Of a DNA stretch of 64,000 nt, positions 45,145 to 53,392 are shown one piece after another. This DNA comes from Bradyrhizobium sp. 1(2017). Lineage in GTDB: Bacteria; Pseudomonadota; Alphaproteobacteria; Rhizobiales; Xanthobacteraceae. The first letter of the stretch is position 1. The number at the start of each line of letters is the position of its first letter. The stretch is from positions 3,182,001 through 3,246,000 of the forward strand of contig NZ_CP050022.2 in the NCBI RefSeq assembly GCF_011602485.2. Reading direction: 5' to 3'. The notes under the pieces are model-generated. The model saw only the letters and a list, made by a program, of their open reading frames with translations. It did no database searches and had not been told where the DNA came from. Both the position numbers and the translations under genes were made by a program.

Positions 45145-46020
45145 ATGGCCATCATGACGAGCATCGATATCACATATCGCTATTGCGCCGACGATACTGC
45201 GATCAGGCCGTTGCCGGCCGACAGCAGCGCTGCCTTGCTAAGACTGGAGCAGGGCAACAGAAGTTTCGCCAGGCTTCTCGACCAGGATGACAAAACGCGC
45301 GGGATACAGCAGATTATCCCGGTTGATCTGCGTGATTTGGGCTTTGCAGCGGGCGCCAGCATGGTGCCAAAGCAACGGCCTTTCGCGGCTGTTCTGGGCT
45401 GCGCCGATGCCCGTGTTCCGGTAGAGCTCGTTTTCAACGAGGGGCCCAACGATCTTTTTGTCGTCCGCGTTGCAGGAAACGGCCTGGGTGCGGAAGTGCT
45501 TGGAAGCCTGAAGTATGCGGTTGAGAATTTGGGCGGCAGCCTCAAGCTTATCGTTGCGCTGGGCCACAGCGGATGCGGTGCGCTGACGACGGCCGTGGAC
45601 GTTTTTCTGAACCCAACGGACTATCTGCCGCTCGCGAACAAGCACACTCTTCGCGGCATTCTCGATAGGTCGCTCCTTGTCGTCCAGACGTCCGCGAGAA
45701 AGCTACTGGCGGCGTTTGGTCCAGATGTCGTCATGCGTCCGGGGTATCGAAAAGCCCTGGTTGAAGCCTCAATCGTGACGAATGCGGCGCTGGCGGCTTA
45801 CTCCATACAGGAGGAATTGAGGAGCAGCGGGCTAACTGATATCGGGGCAGTTTACGGCGTCTATCTGCTCGAGACCCGAGAGATATGGGCTCCTCGTATT
45901 GGCGAGAGTGAGGGGGGCGGGTTGGCCGCGGCACCTCGGGATCTCGCAGGCTTTGTCGACCTTGGTGAGGCGATCGTGCGATCGCGTCGCATAGCGTCAA
46001 TGATCGATGCCAGCAAATGA
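45145..46020 (+). CDS. Beta-class carbonic anhydrase
   Basis: A 291-residue protein. Zinc ligands are C86 with the D88/R90 dyad (GCADARVPVE), H141 and C144 (GHSGCGAL). It interconverts CO2 and bicarbonate. The C-terminus is extended beyond the usual 220 residues. An upstream in-frame ATG at 45073 would fall about where transcription should begin if the FixK-type box acts at -41.5, so I prefer the ATG at 45145. In this context it may balance CO2 and pH during fermentation or amino-acid decarboxylation. Confidence 0.9.
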   Translation: MAIMTSIDITYRYCADDTAIRPLPADSSAALLRLEQGNRSFARLLDQDDKTRGIQQIIPVDLRDLGFAAGASMVPKQRPFAAVLGCADARVPVELVFNEGPNDLFVVRVAGNGLGAEVLGSLKYAVENLGGSLKLIVALGHSGCGALTTAVDVFLNPTDYLPLANKHTLRGILDRSLLVVQTSARKLLAAFGPDVVMRPGYRKALVEASIVTNAALAAYSIQEELRSSGLTDIGAVYGVYLLETREIWAPRIGESEGGGLAAAPRDLAGFVDLGEAIVRSRRIASMIDASK

Positions 46021-46362
46021 AGTCGCTCCGCGAAGCGTTGGACTAACGGACGCACAACAGGCGCATCCATTCCTCGCGAATGCTTACGGCGGATAAAATC
46101 TAGTATCCTTCGCCCCATCGATGCCAGTACTGGCATTGAGCTTGATCGAATTCTGACGGTTGATCGGTAGAGCAACCGTGAAGCCCGCCCGCACGTTTTC
46201 CTGCTCATTGTCGCCCGGGAGACGCTTGTGGTTGTAGCTGGTCGACCGTAGTTAATACCAGTGTTGGAATGCTCCAGTTCCGGCCTTCGGAGATCGTCAC
46301 TGGTTCCTGCAAATCTGTGACCAAATCTAGGCTGCCCAACCCCAAACCACCGCGATCCACCA

Positions 46363-46376
46363 TTGACGTGGATCAA
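46363..46376. promoter_or_regulatory. FixK/FNR-type box (TTGACGTGGATCAA)
   Basis: Matches TTGAC-N4-ATCAA, about 146 bases before the channel-gene ATG. It is the only feature I see in the 495-base gap from 46021 to 46515; open frames in the gap have no ribosome sites. Confidence 0.6.
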
Positions 46377-46515
46377 TCGGACGTCTGCCGGGAGCGCGCA
46401 GGTACGCATGTCCGAACGGCTGATCTGATGCCGCGGTGGCGGACGCACCCTCGGAACTCGGTGTCCAGAGACGGTGACCAATGGCTCGTCAATTGAAATG
46501 CGGTGGAAAGCTACG

Positions 46516-46962
46516 ATGCTGCAGTTTCTCGTCGGCACGCTGGTCAGCCTGGTCAGTATTGGGCTGCACGCACTAGCGACCGTCGTTGCGATCGGTTTTG
46601 CCCGCAGCGCCGGCCTGCGTCATACGGCGCGGCCGAGATCGCATTTGATCGGCGTGATGATGGCAACTGCCGTGGTGTTGATGGTCGCGCACATGCTCGA
46701 AGTTCTCGTGTGGGCTGCGACTTACGGCATTGTCGGTGCGACAGCTGTCGAAAATGGACTGCTCTATTTCGCCTTCGTCAATTATACAACGCTCGGCTAC
46801 GGCGATGTCACTCCGGTCCGCGAGTGGCGGCTCATCGGCCCACTCACGGCCATGAACGGGGTGCTGCTGTTTGGATGGTCGGCGGCCGTCCTGTTCGAGG
46901 TTCTCCGCAAGACGCTCGACCATCTCGAAGCCGCCAAGGCACCTGGATTTACAAAGTCGTAG
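46516..46962 (+). CDS. Two-helix potassium-channel-like protein
   Basis: A 148-residue protein with membrane helices around VVAIGFARS, GVMMATAVVLMVAHMLEVLVW and GVLLFGWSAAVLFEVL, and the pore loop FVNYTTLGYGDVTP. The filter T-L-G-Y-G-D is close to the potassium-channel consensus. GGTGGAA lies 7 bases before the ATG at 46516. It is followed 24 bases later by marC and preceded by a FixK-type box. Confidence 0.8.
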   Translation: MLQFLVGTLVSLVSIGLHALATVVAIGFARSAGLRHTARPRSHLIGVMMATAVVLMVAHMLEVLVWAATYGIVGATAVENGLLYFAFVNYTTLGYGDVTPVREWRLIGPLTAMNGVLLFGWSAAVLFEVLRKTLDHLEAAKAPGFTKS

Positions 46963-46986
46963 TCCCGTGACCGGGACGGGAAAGAC

Positions 46987-47676
46987 ATGGGTGACATGAC
47001 GGCATCGGGACTCATCGCCGATTTCCTGTTCGGCTTCGGCGCGCTGTTCGCGATCATCAATCCTTACGGGCTGGCCTTCATCTTCCTGGACAAGACGAGG
47101 GGCCTTTCGGACGATGAGCGGGCCAGTCTTGCGGGGCGCGTCGCCGGATATGCCTTCGTGGTCCTGCTGGTGTCGCTGTTCCTCGGCAGCCAGATCCTTA
47201 ACTTCTTCGGCGTGACCATCCCGGCCCTGCGCATCGCCGGCGGCCTCGTGGTCGCCTCCGCCGGCTGGTCGATGCTGCACGCCCCGATCGGCCCGGCGGG
47301 ACCGCACGAGGCTTCATCGTCAAATCTTGCGACCATGAAGCGCATGGCCTTTTTTCCGCTCACGATCCCGCTGACGACTGGACCGGGGACGATCGCGACA
47401 GCCATCGCGATCGGGATCAGCCGCACCAGCAGTCTCGATGCGATGTTCGAATCCTCGATCGTCTCGTTTCTTGTGGCGCTTGCCGTGACTGCCGCGATCT
47501 ATCACGCCTACCGGAAGTCGAGCGCGATGGCGCGGCTGTTTGGCGAGGAGGGCACCAGCGTGGTAACGAAACTGTCAGCATTCCTGCTGCTTTGCATCGG
47601 TGTTCAAATCATTGTCACCGGCGTGTCCGAGGTCGCGCAATCGATATTGGACAGCGCTACGCGCGCCGCACAATAA
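46987..47676 (+). CDS. MarC-family membrane protein
   Basis: A 229-residue protein with six predicted helices: FGALFAIINPYGLAFIFL, then FFPLTIPLTTGPGTIATAIA, both MarC signatures. MarC proteins (UPF0056) have no settled function. The gene is 24 bases after the channel gene and faces the FixK-like regulator gene with only 32 bases between stops. Confidence 0.92.
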   Translation: MGDMTASGLIADFLFGFGALFAIINPYGLAFIFLDKTRGLSDDERASLAGRVAGYAFVVLLVSLFLGSQILNFFGVTIPALRIAGGLVVASAGWSMLHAPIGPAGPHEASSSNLATMKRMAFFPLTIPLTTGPGTIATAIAIGISRTSSLDAMFESSIVSFLVALAVTAAIYHAYRKSSAMARLFGEEGTSVVTKLSAFLLLCIGVQIIVTGVSEVAQSILDSATRAAQ

Positions 47677-47708
47677 ACGCCGGCCAGGGCCGCGAATTGC
47701 GCCGCAGA

Positions 47709-48392
47709 TCAAGGCTGCAGATCGAGACTGGCGAGTTGCTGCCGGTCGAGGAGCACGATCTGACGCTGGGTGTTGCCCACGAAGCCGATAACTCCGAGCT
47801 CGTGCAGGCGTGACAGGGCGCGCGAGACGGTTTCCAGCGTCAGGCCCAGATAGTCAGCGATATCGCGCCGCGACATCGGCAATGCCATGACACCGGCAGC
47901 GGTCAGACGCTTGTCCATCTCGAGCAGGAAGGCCGCGACGCGTTCCAGCGAGGTCTTGCGTCCCAGCAGCAGCATGTGGTCTTCGGCGTGCTGAAGATTG
48001 TTGGTGGTCATGCTCAGGAGATTTCTGGCCACCATTGCATCGGTCTGGGCGACCGTTTCCAGACTATGGCGTCGCACAAGGCGCACGGTGGTGTCGACGA
48101 TCGCCTCGGTCGTGAATCGGTGCTCGCTGGAGTTCTCCAGCCCGAAAATGTCGCCGACGAGGTGGAATGCGCCAATCTGCCGCCGGCCATCCGACAGCAG
48201 CTTGTAACTTCGTACCGCTCCGGACTTGACCTGATAGACATATTCCGCTGGCTCTTTCTCGCCGTAGATTTCGGTTCCCTTCCGATAGGAAAATTCGCTT
48301 AAACTGACCAGCGCATTTGATTCACTTCTCATGCCGAGGTCACGAAGCGAATTGGGACGTAGAGCGGAATCCGTTGTGATGCGAACAAACAT
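47709..48392 (-). CDS. Crp/Fnr-family regulator, FixK-like
   Basis: A 227-residue protein with a cyclic-nucleotide-fold N-terminus (YRKGTEIYGEKEPAEYVYQV, GDIFGLENSSEH) and a C-terminal winged helix RDIADYLGLTLETVSRALSR. The recognition helix has E-T-V-S-R, the arrangement that reads TTGA half-sites in FNR/FixK proteins. The N-terminal Cys cluster of FNR is absent, as in FixK, which depends on FixLJ or other inputs. It is the natural candidate to bind the nine boxes of this window. Confidence 0.92.
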   Translation of the reverse strand: MFVRITTDSALRPNSLRDLGMRSESNALVSLSEFSYRKGTEIYGEKEPAEYVYQVKSGAVRSYKLLSDGRRQIGAFHLVGDIFGLENSSEHRFTTEAIVDTTVRLVRRHSLETVAQTDAMVARNLLSMTTNNLQHAEDHMLLLGRKTSLERVAAFLLEMDKRLTAAGVMALPMSRRDIADYLGLTLETVSRALSRLHELGVIGFVGNTQRQIVLLDRQQLASLDLQP

Positions 48393-48644
48393 AGGCCAAC
48401 TCCTCAGCTCTCGCCGATTGGTCAGTCAGGCGAAATTCTTAGCCGGAATGCGCCGCGCTATCCCACTCCCGCCGAATTGATTTTCGATTATGGAAGTGGT
48501 TCAATCCATTGGCCCAAGGTTCATTGTACCAAGGGACAGGGCAGCCGCTTGGTGCGCAGAATGAGAAGGTACCGGCGCTGCGGGAATTTGGCTCATTGCA
48601 TAGCGGATATTTTCATTCCCAATCTGTTGAGGATGGTTTTGCGG

Positions 48645-48661
48645 GTTGAGGGGATCTCAAC
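48645..48661. promoter_or_regulatory. Inverted repeat upstream of the FixJ-like gene
   Basis: Arms GTTGAG and CTCAAC with a 5-base spacer, 33 bases before the GTG start. The arms recall TTGA half-sites but the spacing is not that of a FixK box. It may be an operator or a stem in the leader. Nothing else was seen in the 300-base gap from 48393. Confidence 0.35.
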
Positions 48662-48693
48662 GGGTCCCCGCTGGAATTGGCAAGAGGTGGAGG

Positions 48694-49317
48694 GTGCCGG
48701 GTCTCGTTCACGTTGTCGATGACGACGAGTCCTTTCGCACGGCGATTGAGCGCCGGCTGAAGCTCGCGGGTTACGACGTTGCCACTTATGCGTCGTCACA
48801 GGCGCTGCTGGAGTCCGCGCCGAATGACGAGCAGGCGGGGTGCATTCTGCTCGACGTGCGGATACCGGGACTGAGCGGCCCCGATTTACAGACCCGATTG
48901 GTCGCGTCCGGCTCGACTTTGCCGATTATCTTCCTGACCGGACATGCAGATACGCCGACCACCGTGCGGGCGATCAAGGCCGGTGCGGAAGACTTCCTGA
49001 CCAAGCCCATATCCTCGGAGCAGTTGATCGATGCCATCGAGCGCGCGCTGGCGGGCCAGCGGACGTCGCGCGCCCAGCGCAGCAGGCTCGATGCGTTTCG
49101 TGGGCATCTGGCCACGCTGACGCAGCGCGAGCGACAGGTGTTCGATCTCATCGTGCGCGGACGGATCAACAAGCAGATCGCGCATGAACTCGGGACCACC
49201 GAACGCACCGTGAAGGCGCATCGCCATCAGGTGATGGAGAAGATGCAGGTTCATTCGCTTGCGGAACTCGTTTCGATCGCCGAGCGGCTGGGAATGCTCG
49301 ATGTGAATGGCGATTAG
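48694..49317 (+). CDS. FixJ-like response regulator
   Basis: A 207-residue two-domain regulator. The receiver starts VHVVDDDESFRTAIERRL with the acidic pair, a phospho-acceptor Asp in CILLDVRIPGLSGPDLQ, and FLTKPISSE. The LuxR-type output domain reads LTQRERQVFDLIVRGRINKQ then IAHELGTTERTVKAHR. I chose the GTG at 48694 because GGAGG precedes it and the receiver begins directly. No histidine kinase is in the window. It is encoded divergently from the FixK-like gene 301 bases away, a FixJ-FixK-like arrangement. Confidence 0.93.
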   Translation: MPGLVHVVDDDESFRTAIERRLKLAGYDVATYASSQALLESAPNDEQAGCILLDVRIPGLSGPDLQTRLVASGSTLPIIFLTGHADTPTTVRAIKAGAEDFLTKPISSEQLIDAIERALAGQRTSRAQRSRLDAFRGHLATLTQRERQVFDLIVRGRINKQIAHELGTTERTVKAHRHQVMEKMQVHSLAELVSIAERLGMLDVNGD

Positions 49318-49350
49318 CGCGTCTGTTTTCAATTCGCACAGTTCCCTCGA

Positions 49351-49370
49351 TGTCCCTTCCCGAAGGGACA
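49351..49370 (+). terminator. Hairpin after the FixJ-like gene
   Basis: Perfect 8-bp arms TGTCCCTT and AAGGGACA around a CCCG loop, 33 bases after the stop codon. There is no long T-run, but position and stability fit a transcription end. Confidence 0.5.
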
Positions 49371-49500
49371 ATAGAAAAGTCGTTGGCTCAATGCTGCGAT
49401 GCGGGCAGGCTGTGGCCTATTCCCCGATGCACGATGGACGGCCGGGTCATATTGCGTTCAGCCATAGCGCATCACCGCTGATGCGCCTGAGAGGGTCCCG

Positions 49501-49869
49501 GTGCCGACACGCCAATCCGTTTTTATCGTCGATGACGATCCGTCCGTTCGGACAAGCATGTCCAGGCTGTTACGCGCGCATGGCTTCGTCGCCACGCTGT
49601 TCGACTCGGCCGGTGCCTTGCTCGATTACGGCGGATTGGAAAGGGCGATCTGCATCGTGCTCGACATCAATCTCGACGGGAAATCCGGCATCGACCTGCG
49701 CCGGAGCCTGACCGAGAAGGGCGTCACCACGCCGGTCATCTACATCACCGGCAACGACAGTCCCGCGAACCGCACCGCGGCGATCGCATCAGGCTGCGTC
49801 GCCTATCTCAGCAAGCCATTTTCCGCAGAATCTCTGATCGAGTCGGTGACGCGCGCGGCCGCCGCATAG
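49501..49869 (+). CDS. Single-domain response regulator (receiver only)
   Basis: A 122-residue CheY-like receiver starting with GTG: VFIVDDDPSVRTSMSRLL, the acceptor Asp in CIVLDINLDGKSGIDL, the switch Thr in VIYITGND and the Lys in YLSKPF. There is no output domain. It may act as a phosphate sink or adaptor for the FixJ-like system next door; the receivers resemble each other. Confidence 0.9.
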   Translation: MPTRQSVFIVDDDPSVRTSMSRLLRAHGFVATLFDSAGALLDYGGLERAICIVLDINLDGKSGIDLRRSLTEKGVTTPVIYITGNDSPANRTAAIASGCVAYLSKPFSAESLIESVTRAAAA

Positions 49870-49882
49870 GGTTCCGATCCGC

Positions 49883-50473
49883 TTACTCCTCGACATGCTG
49901 CTCCAGTGTCTTCGCCGGCGCCCCCTTGTGAACGGAAGCAAACTGCGCCAGCGGAATCGTGGTCGTCAGGGCAAGGAGGTTCGAATCGACGAGTTCGAGC
50001 GTCAATGCCTTGCCGGCCTCCATCTCTTTGATGGCGTTCGGCGCCGCTACGTCTGCCGCGATGCACAGATTGGTGAGGCACCAGGTATAGGGTACGCGGA
50101 AGGGGGTGCCTTGGTCGACGCTCAGTTTGGGTGGCTGCTGCAGGTACATGCCGACGGGTACGAACAATTGCAGGCGAGCGTTGGCAGAATCCTCGCGCTG
50201 GATCAGGTCGACGCGCACTGCCGTCTGGCCTGTCGGAAATTGGCCGGTGATCGAGGTGCGGCACAGCGTGGGCGCGCCACCGGCCTTGAAGCAGAGCTTC
50301 TGCCAGTCGCCGTAGCTGATGTCCTTTGCTTCGCGCTGACCACGCGTTGCGAATTCGGCGGGCTTATCGGCCTGGGCTGTCTCCGGTGCGGCACGGCCTG
50401 GCAGTGCTGCGGTGCCGGCGATGGCGATGGCGATGGCGAGAAGAGAGGCAAGGCAGTCGCGTGCATTGGGCAT
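49883..50473 (-). CDS. Invasion-associated locus B (IalB) family protein
   Basis: A 196-residue exported protein with a signal peptide (LASLLAIAIAIAGTAALP) and the family stretches GDWQKLCFKAGGAPTLCRT, QLFVPVGMYLQQPPKL and YTWCLTNLCIAADV. The paired Cys are conserved. IalB proteins are periplasmic with unclear function. GGAGG is 7 bases before the ATG at 50473. It is third in an operon with an AspT-like transporter and a hydrolase. Confidence 0.85.
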   Translation of the reverse strand: MPNARDCLASLLAIAIAIAGTAALPGRAAPETAQADKPAEFATRGQREAKDISYGDWQKLCFKAGGAPTLCRTSITGQFPTGQTAVRVDLIQREDSANARLQLFVPVGMYLQQPPKLSVDQGTPFRVPYTWCLTNLCIAADVAAPNAIKEMEAGKALTLELVDSNLLALTTTIPLAQFASVHKGAPAKTLEQHVEE

Positions 50474-50496
50474 GGGTACGCCTCCGGATTGGAGCT

Positions 50497-51384
50497 CTAT
50501 TTCTGCGCGTCGAGGAACTTCGTCACTAGCGGCGACCACAGCGGGATCGCATCCGGCGAGCCGATGAAGAAATGCCCCTCGTTGCCGAACGGCGGCATCA
50601 GGTGATACTCGGCCCTGCCGCCCGCAGCAGTGAAGGCCTGATACATACGCTTCGACAGGTCGGGGCCGAAGAAGGTGTCGTTCTCGATATAGATCCACAG
50701 CATCGGCACCCGCGATGTGCGGCCGAAATCAGCGGTCGCCTCGACCAGCTTGTCCGGAGCGCAATTGTTGTTGGGCTTGCCGCCGACGCGCCCGCCGCGG
50801 CCCGCGGCGAAGGTGATAATGGCCTTCACCTGCGGCGGGTTCACGCTCGACAAGGCGATCGAGGCCCAGCCGCCGGCAGACTGCCCGACCACGATCACGT
50901 CTTTGGGGATGATCCGCTTCTCGGCCGCCATGTAGTCGATGATCCAGAGATCGACCTGCGCGACCGCACGTCCCGCATCATGGAAATTGGGATTGATGCA
51001 CTTGCCGACCTTGGAGAAGAACGGGCCAAAGAGGGCGCGCTCGGTCATGTCGATGGCGGCTGCACCGTAGCCGGTGCCAACGGGCGCCACCACGAGGTAG
51101 CCGCGCTTGGCGAACCATTTGGCGGCATCGCGGAATTCGACGAGCGGGAAGAAGCTGCGATCAGTCGGGTTGAGCGACACACCATGATTCATGATCACGA
51201 GGGGGAAGGGACCATCGCCGACCGGGCGCACCAAATAGGCGAACATCGGCAGCGGCAGTGGCAGCACCCAGACTTCCTCCTGGATGCGGCTGGCATCCTC
51301 GGCGCGCGCGGGTGCGGCCAAGGCCACAAGGACGAGCAACGTGGCCGCGACGCGTCCCAGCACCAAGTTGACCATCCGCCCCAT
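50497..51384 (-). CDS. Exported alpha/beta hydrolase
   Basis: A 295-residue protein with a signal peptide (VAATLLVLVALAAPARA). The catalytic set is visible: VVGQSAGGWAS (nucleophile Ser), IENDTFFGPD (Asp) and GNEGHFFIG (His). It resembles dienelactone-hydrolase-like esterases. GGGAGAG precedes the ATG at 51384. It is 14 bases downstream of the AspT-like gene and 23 upstream of ialB, so it is probably induced with them. The substrate is unknown. Confidence 0.85.
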   Translation of the reverse strand: MGRMVNLVLGRVAATLLVLVALAAPARAEDASRIQEEVWVLPLPLPMFAYLVRPVGDGPFPLVIMNHGVSLNPTDRSFFPLVEFRDAAKWFAKRGYLVVAPVGTGYGAAAIDMTERALFGPFFSKVGKCINPNFHDAGRAVAQVDLWIIDYMAAEKRIIPKDVIVVGQSAGGWASIALSSVNPPQVKAIITFAAGRGGRVGGKPNNNCAPDKLVEATADFGRTSRVPMLWIYIENDTFFGPDLSKRMYQAFTAAGGRAEYHLMPPFGNEGHFFIGSPDAIPLWSPLVTKFLDAQK

Positions 51385-51398
51385 AGCTGATCTCTCCC

Positions 51399-53087
51399 TT
51401 ATGCGGTGTAGGTGGCAGCCACGATGATCGGGCCCAGCACGGTCAGAACCACGTTTCCGACTGCATATGGGACGGCAACGCCGAGGACCGGTGTCTGGCT
51501 TTCGGCGATTTCGCACGCGCCGGTCACGGCGGCATCGACCGTCATGGCCCCGGCCAACGCGCCGCAGGTCACGACCGGGTTCATGCGCAGGACGTGACGG
51601 GCAAATAGCGTTGCCACGATGAGCGGCACGATCGTGATGACGAGGCCCATGCCGACCAGCAGCATCCCGTGGGCCTGGATCGCGGCCCAGGCAGCGGCGC
51701 CGTTGCCGAGCCCGATCGCCGCGATGAAGCCGCCGAGTCCGAGATCGCTGAGGGTCTGCTGCGCTGCCGGCGGCAACGCACCCAAGGTCGGCTTGCGCGT
51801 CCGCAGCCAGCCGCAGATGAGGCCGGCGATCAATGCGCCGCCACCGCCGCCGAGCGTGAGCGCGACACCGCCGATCCTGAAGCTGATCAACCCGGCGAGC
51901 AGACCGGCCGCGATGCCGGCCGCAAGAAACGCGATGTCGGTGCGATCGCCCGAACGCAGGACGTGGCCGATGGCCTTGGCGGCACGCTCGATGTTGCGCG
52001 TGGTGCCGACAAGCGTCATGACGTCGCCGACATAGATTCGCGTCTCCGCGCTCAGGGGTACCTCGCGGCCCATACGAGTGAGGGCTCGCAGGAAAACACC
52101 TCGGGCGTCGGTGCCGACGCGCGCGGCGATCTCCTGGATCGAGCGGCCATGGAGATGACGGTTGTCCACGAGCACCTCCAGCACGTTGCCCGGGACGGCT
52201 TTGAGGATTTCGTCGGCATCGATCTCCGTGCCGATGATCGGCCTTGCGGCGACGATGACCGCGGTACGGCCGGCGATGACGATATCGTCGCCGGCTTCGA
52301 GGACAGTGTCCAGATGCGGCTCGACATCCGCGCCCTGCCGGACGATGCGCTCGACGACCGTGCGACTTCCAATCTCCTCCTCGATCGACTTGACGGTGCG
52401 GCCGGCGCCTGCGGTCACGCGATAGGCGCGGGCCTGAAACTTGCGGTAGGAGAGGTTTTCGGCTTTTGGCGGATCACCGCCGGCAAGCTCGGCCTCGAGC
52501 TTCTTTGCCTCTACCTTCAGATCGATCCCCATCAGCTTCGGCGCGACGAAGGGGACGAAGAGCAGTGTGAGGATGTAGCCGAGCACGTAGGTCACGGCAT
52601 ACCCTGCGGCGATGTTCGCCTCCTGCTGGCTGAGCACGTCCCTTGGCAGGTTGAGCTGGGCCAGCGCGCCCGATGCCGTGCCGATGACCGATGATTGGGT
52701 CAGGGCTCCGGCCGCGATGCCGGAGGCCGTTCCGGGATCCAGCCTGAAGCCGTAGGCGAACAACAATACGATAAGAAGGCCCGTGCCGCCCAGCACCAGT
52801 GCCATCGCGACCTGGGCAAGCGTGCGGAAGCTCAGGGAGGCAAAGAACTCCGGTCCCGACTTATAGCCGATCGTGAATACGAACAGGCTGAACAGGATTA
52901 CGCGGAGCAGGGGCGGGAATGAGAAGTTGCCGAGTTGCCCGAGCAGTACAGAAACGATCAGGATGCAAGCTGTGGTCCCGATGGCAAAGCCGCGGATTCG
53001 GACCCGTCCGAGGATGGTGCCGACCGCAATCGCCAGCAGCAGGAAGATTTCCGGTGCGGTGGTGATGATCCACCTGACGGTATCCAT
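51399..53087 (-). CDS. AspT/YidE-type transporter
   Basis: A 562-residue protein with N- and C-terminal membrane halves and two TrkA-C-like domains between them (LDTVLEAGDDIVIAGRTAVI and VPLSAETRIYVGDVMTLVG). Motifs GAGALTQSSVIGTASG-like (AGALTQSSVIGTASGALAQL) and GALAGAMTVDAAVTGACEIA are the repeated pore segments of the aspartate:alanine exchanger family. The ATG at 53087 follows GGGGGAA; a longer frame to 53141 has a poor leader. A FixK-type box is centred 64 bases upstream. Confidence 0.88.
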   Translation of the reverse strand: MDTVRWIITTAPEIFLLLAIAVGTILGRVRIRGFAIGTTACILIVSVLLGQLGNFSFPPLLRVILFSLFVFTIGYKSGPEFFASLSFRTLAQVAMALVLGGTGLLIVLLFAYGFRLDPGTASGIAAGALTQSSVIGTASGALAQLNLPRDVLSQQEANIAAGYAVTYVLGYILTLLFVPFVAPKLMGIDLKVEAKKLEAELAGGDPPKAENLSYRKFQARAYRVTAGAGRTVKSIEEEIGSRTVVERIVRQGADVEPHLDTVLEAGDDIVIAGRTAVIVAARPIIGTEIDADEILKAVPGNVLEVLVDNRHLHGRSIQEIAARVGTDARGVFLRALTRMGREVPLSAETRIYVGDVMTLVGTTRNIERAAKAIGHVLRSGDRTDIAFLAAGIAAGLLAGLISFRIGGVALTLGGGGGALIAGLICGWLRTRKPTLGALPPAAQQTLSDLGLGGFIAAIGLGNGAAAWAAIQAHGMLLVGMGLVITIVPLIVATLFARHVLRMNPVVTCGALAGAMTVDAAVTGACEIAESQTPVLGVAVPYAVGNVVLTVLGPIIVAATYTA

Positions 53088-53144
53088 AGTCGCAATTCCC
53101 CCGGCGCTTTGGCACGATTTGATTGGCGGTGCGAGGGACATTGC

Positions 53145-53158
53145 TTGATCCAGATCAA
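53145..53158. promoter_or_regulatory. Palindromic FixK/FNR-type box (TTGATCCAGATCAA)
   Basis: A symmetric TTGAT-N4-ATCAA whose centre lies about 64 bases before the AspT-like start (minus strand) and about 73 bases before the DUF1275 remnant (plus strand). It could drive both directions. Confidence 0.75.
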
Positions 53159-53224
53159 GCTCCGACGGGGACGGAACGATCCCTATGACTTGATGAAGTG
53201 TTTGCGACAGCCCTCACTACCGAC

Positions 53225-53392
53225 ATGAGTCCGATGGACGTCGCTGTCGGCGCGGTCCGCCGCGATGGATCGGTCGAGATCGTCCTGTTGCTCGCCTTCG
53301 CGGGCGGCTACATCGACGCCTATACCTGGATCATCCACGGCGTGTTGATCGTTCTGCTGCGCTGCGAAGCGACGCCACGTGGGGTGACCTGA
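53225..53392 (+). pseudogene. N-terminal remnant of a DUF1275 (YoaK-like) gene
   Basis: The frame opens with ATG and reads VEIVLLLAFAGGYIDAYTWI then IHGV, the first membrane helix and G-Y-x-D-A motif of DUF1275 proteins. After about 40 codons homology is lost and the frame ends at the start codon of the SulP gene. The rest (normally over 200 residues) has been deleted, probably bringing sulP under the upstream FixK-type promoter. Confidence 0.6.
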
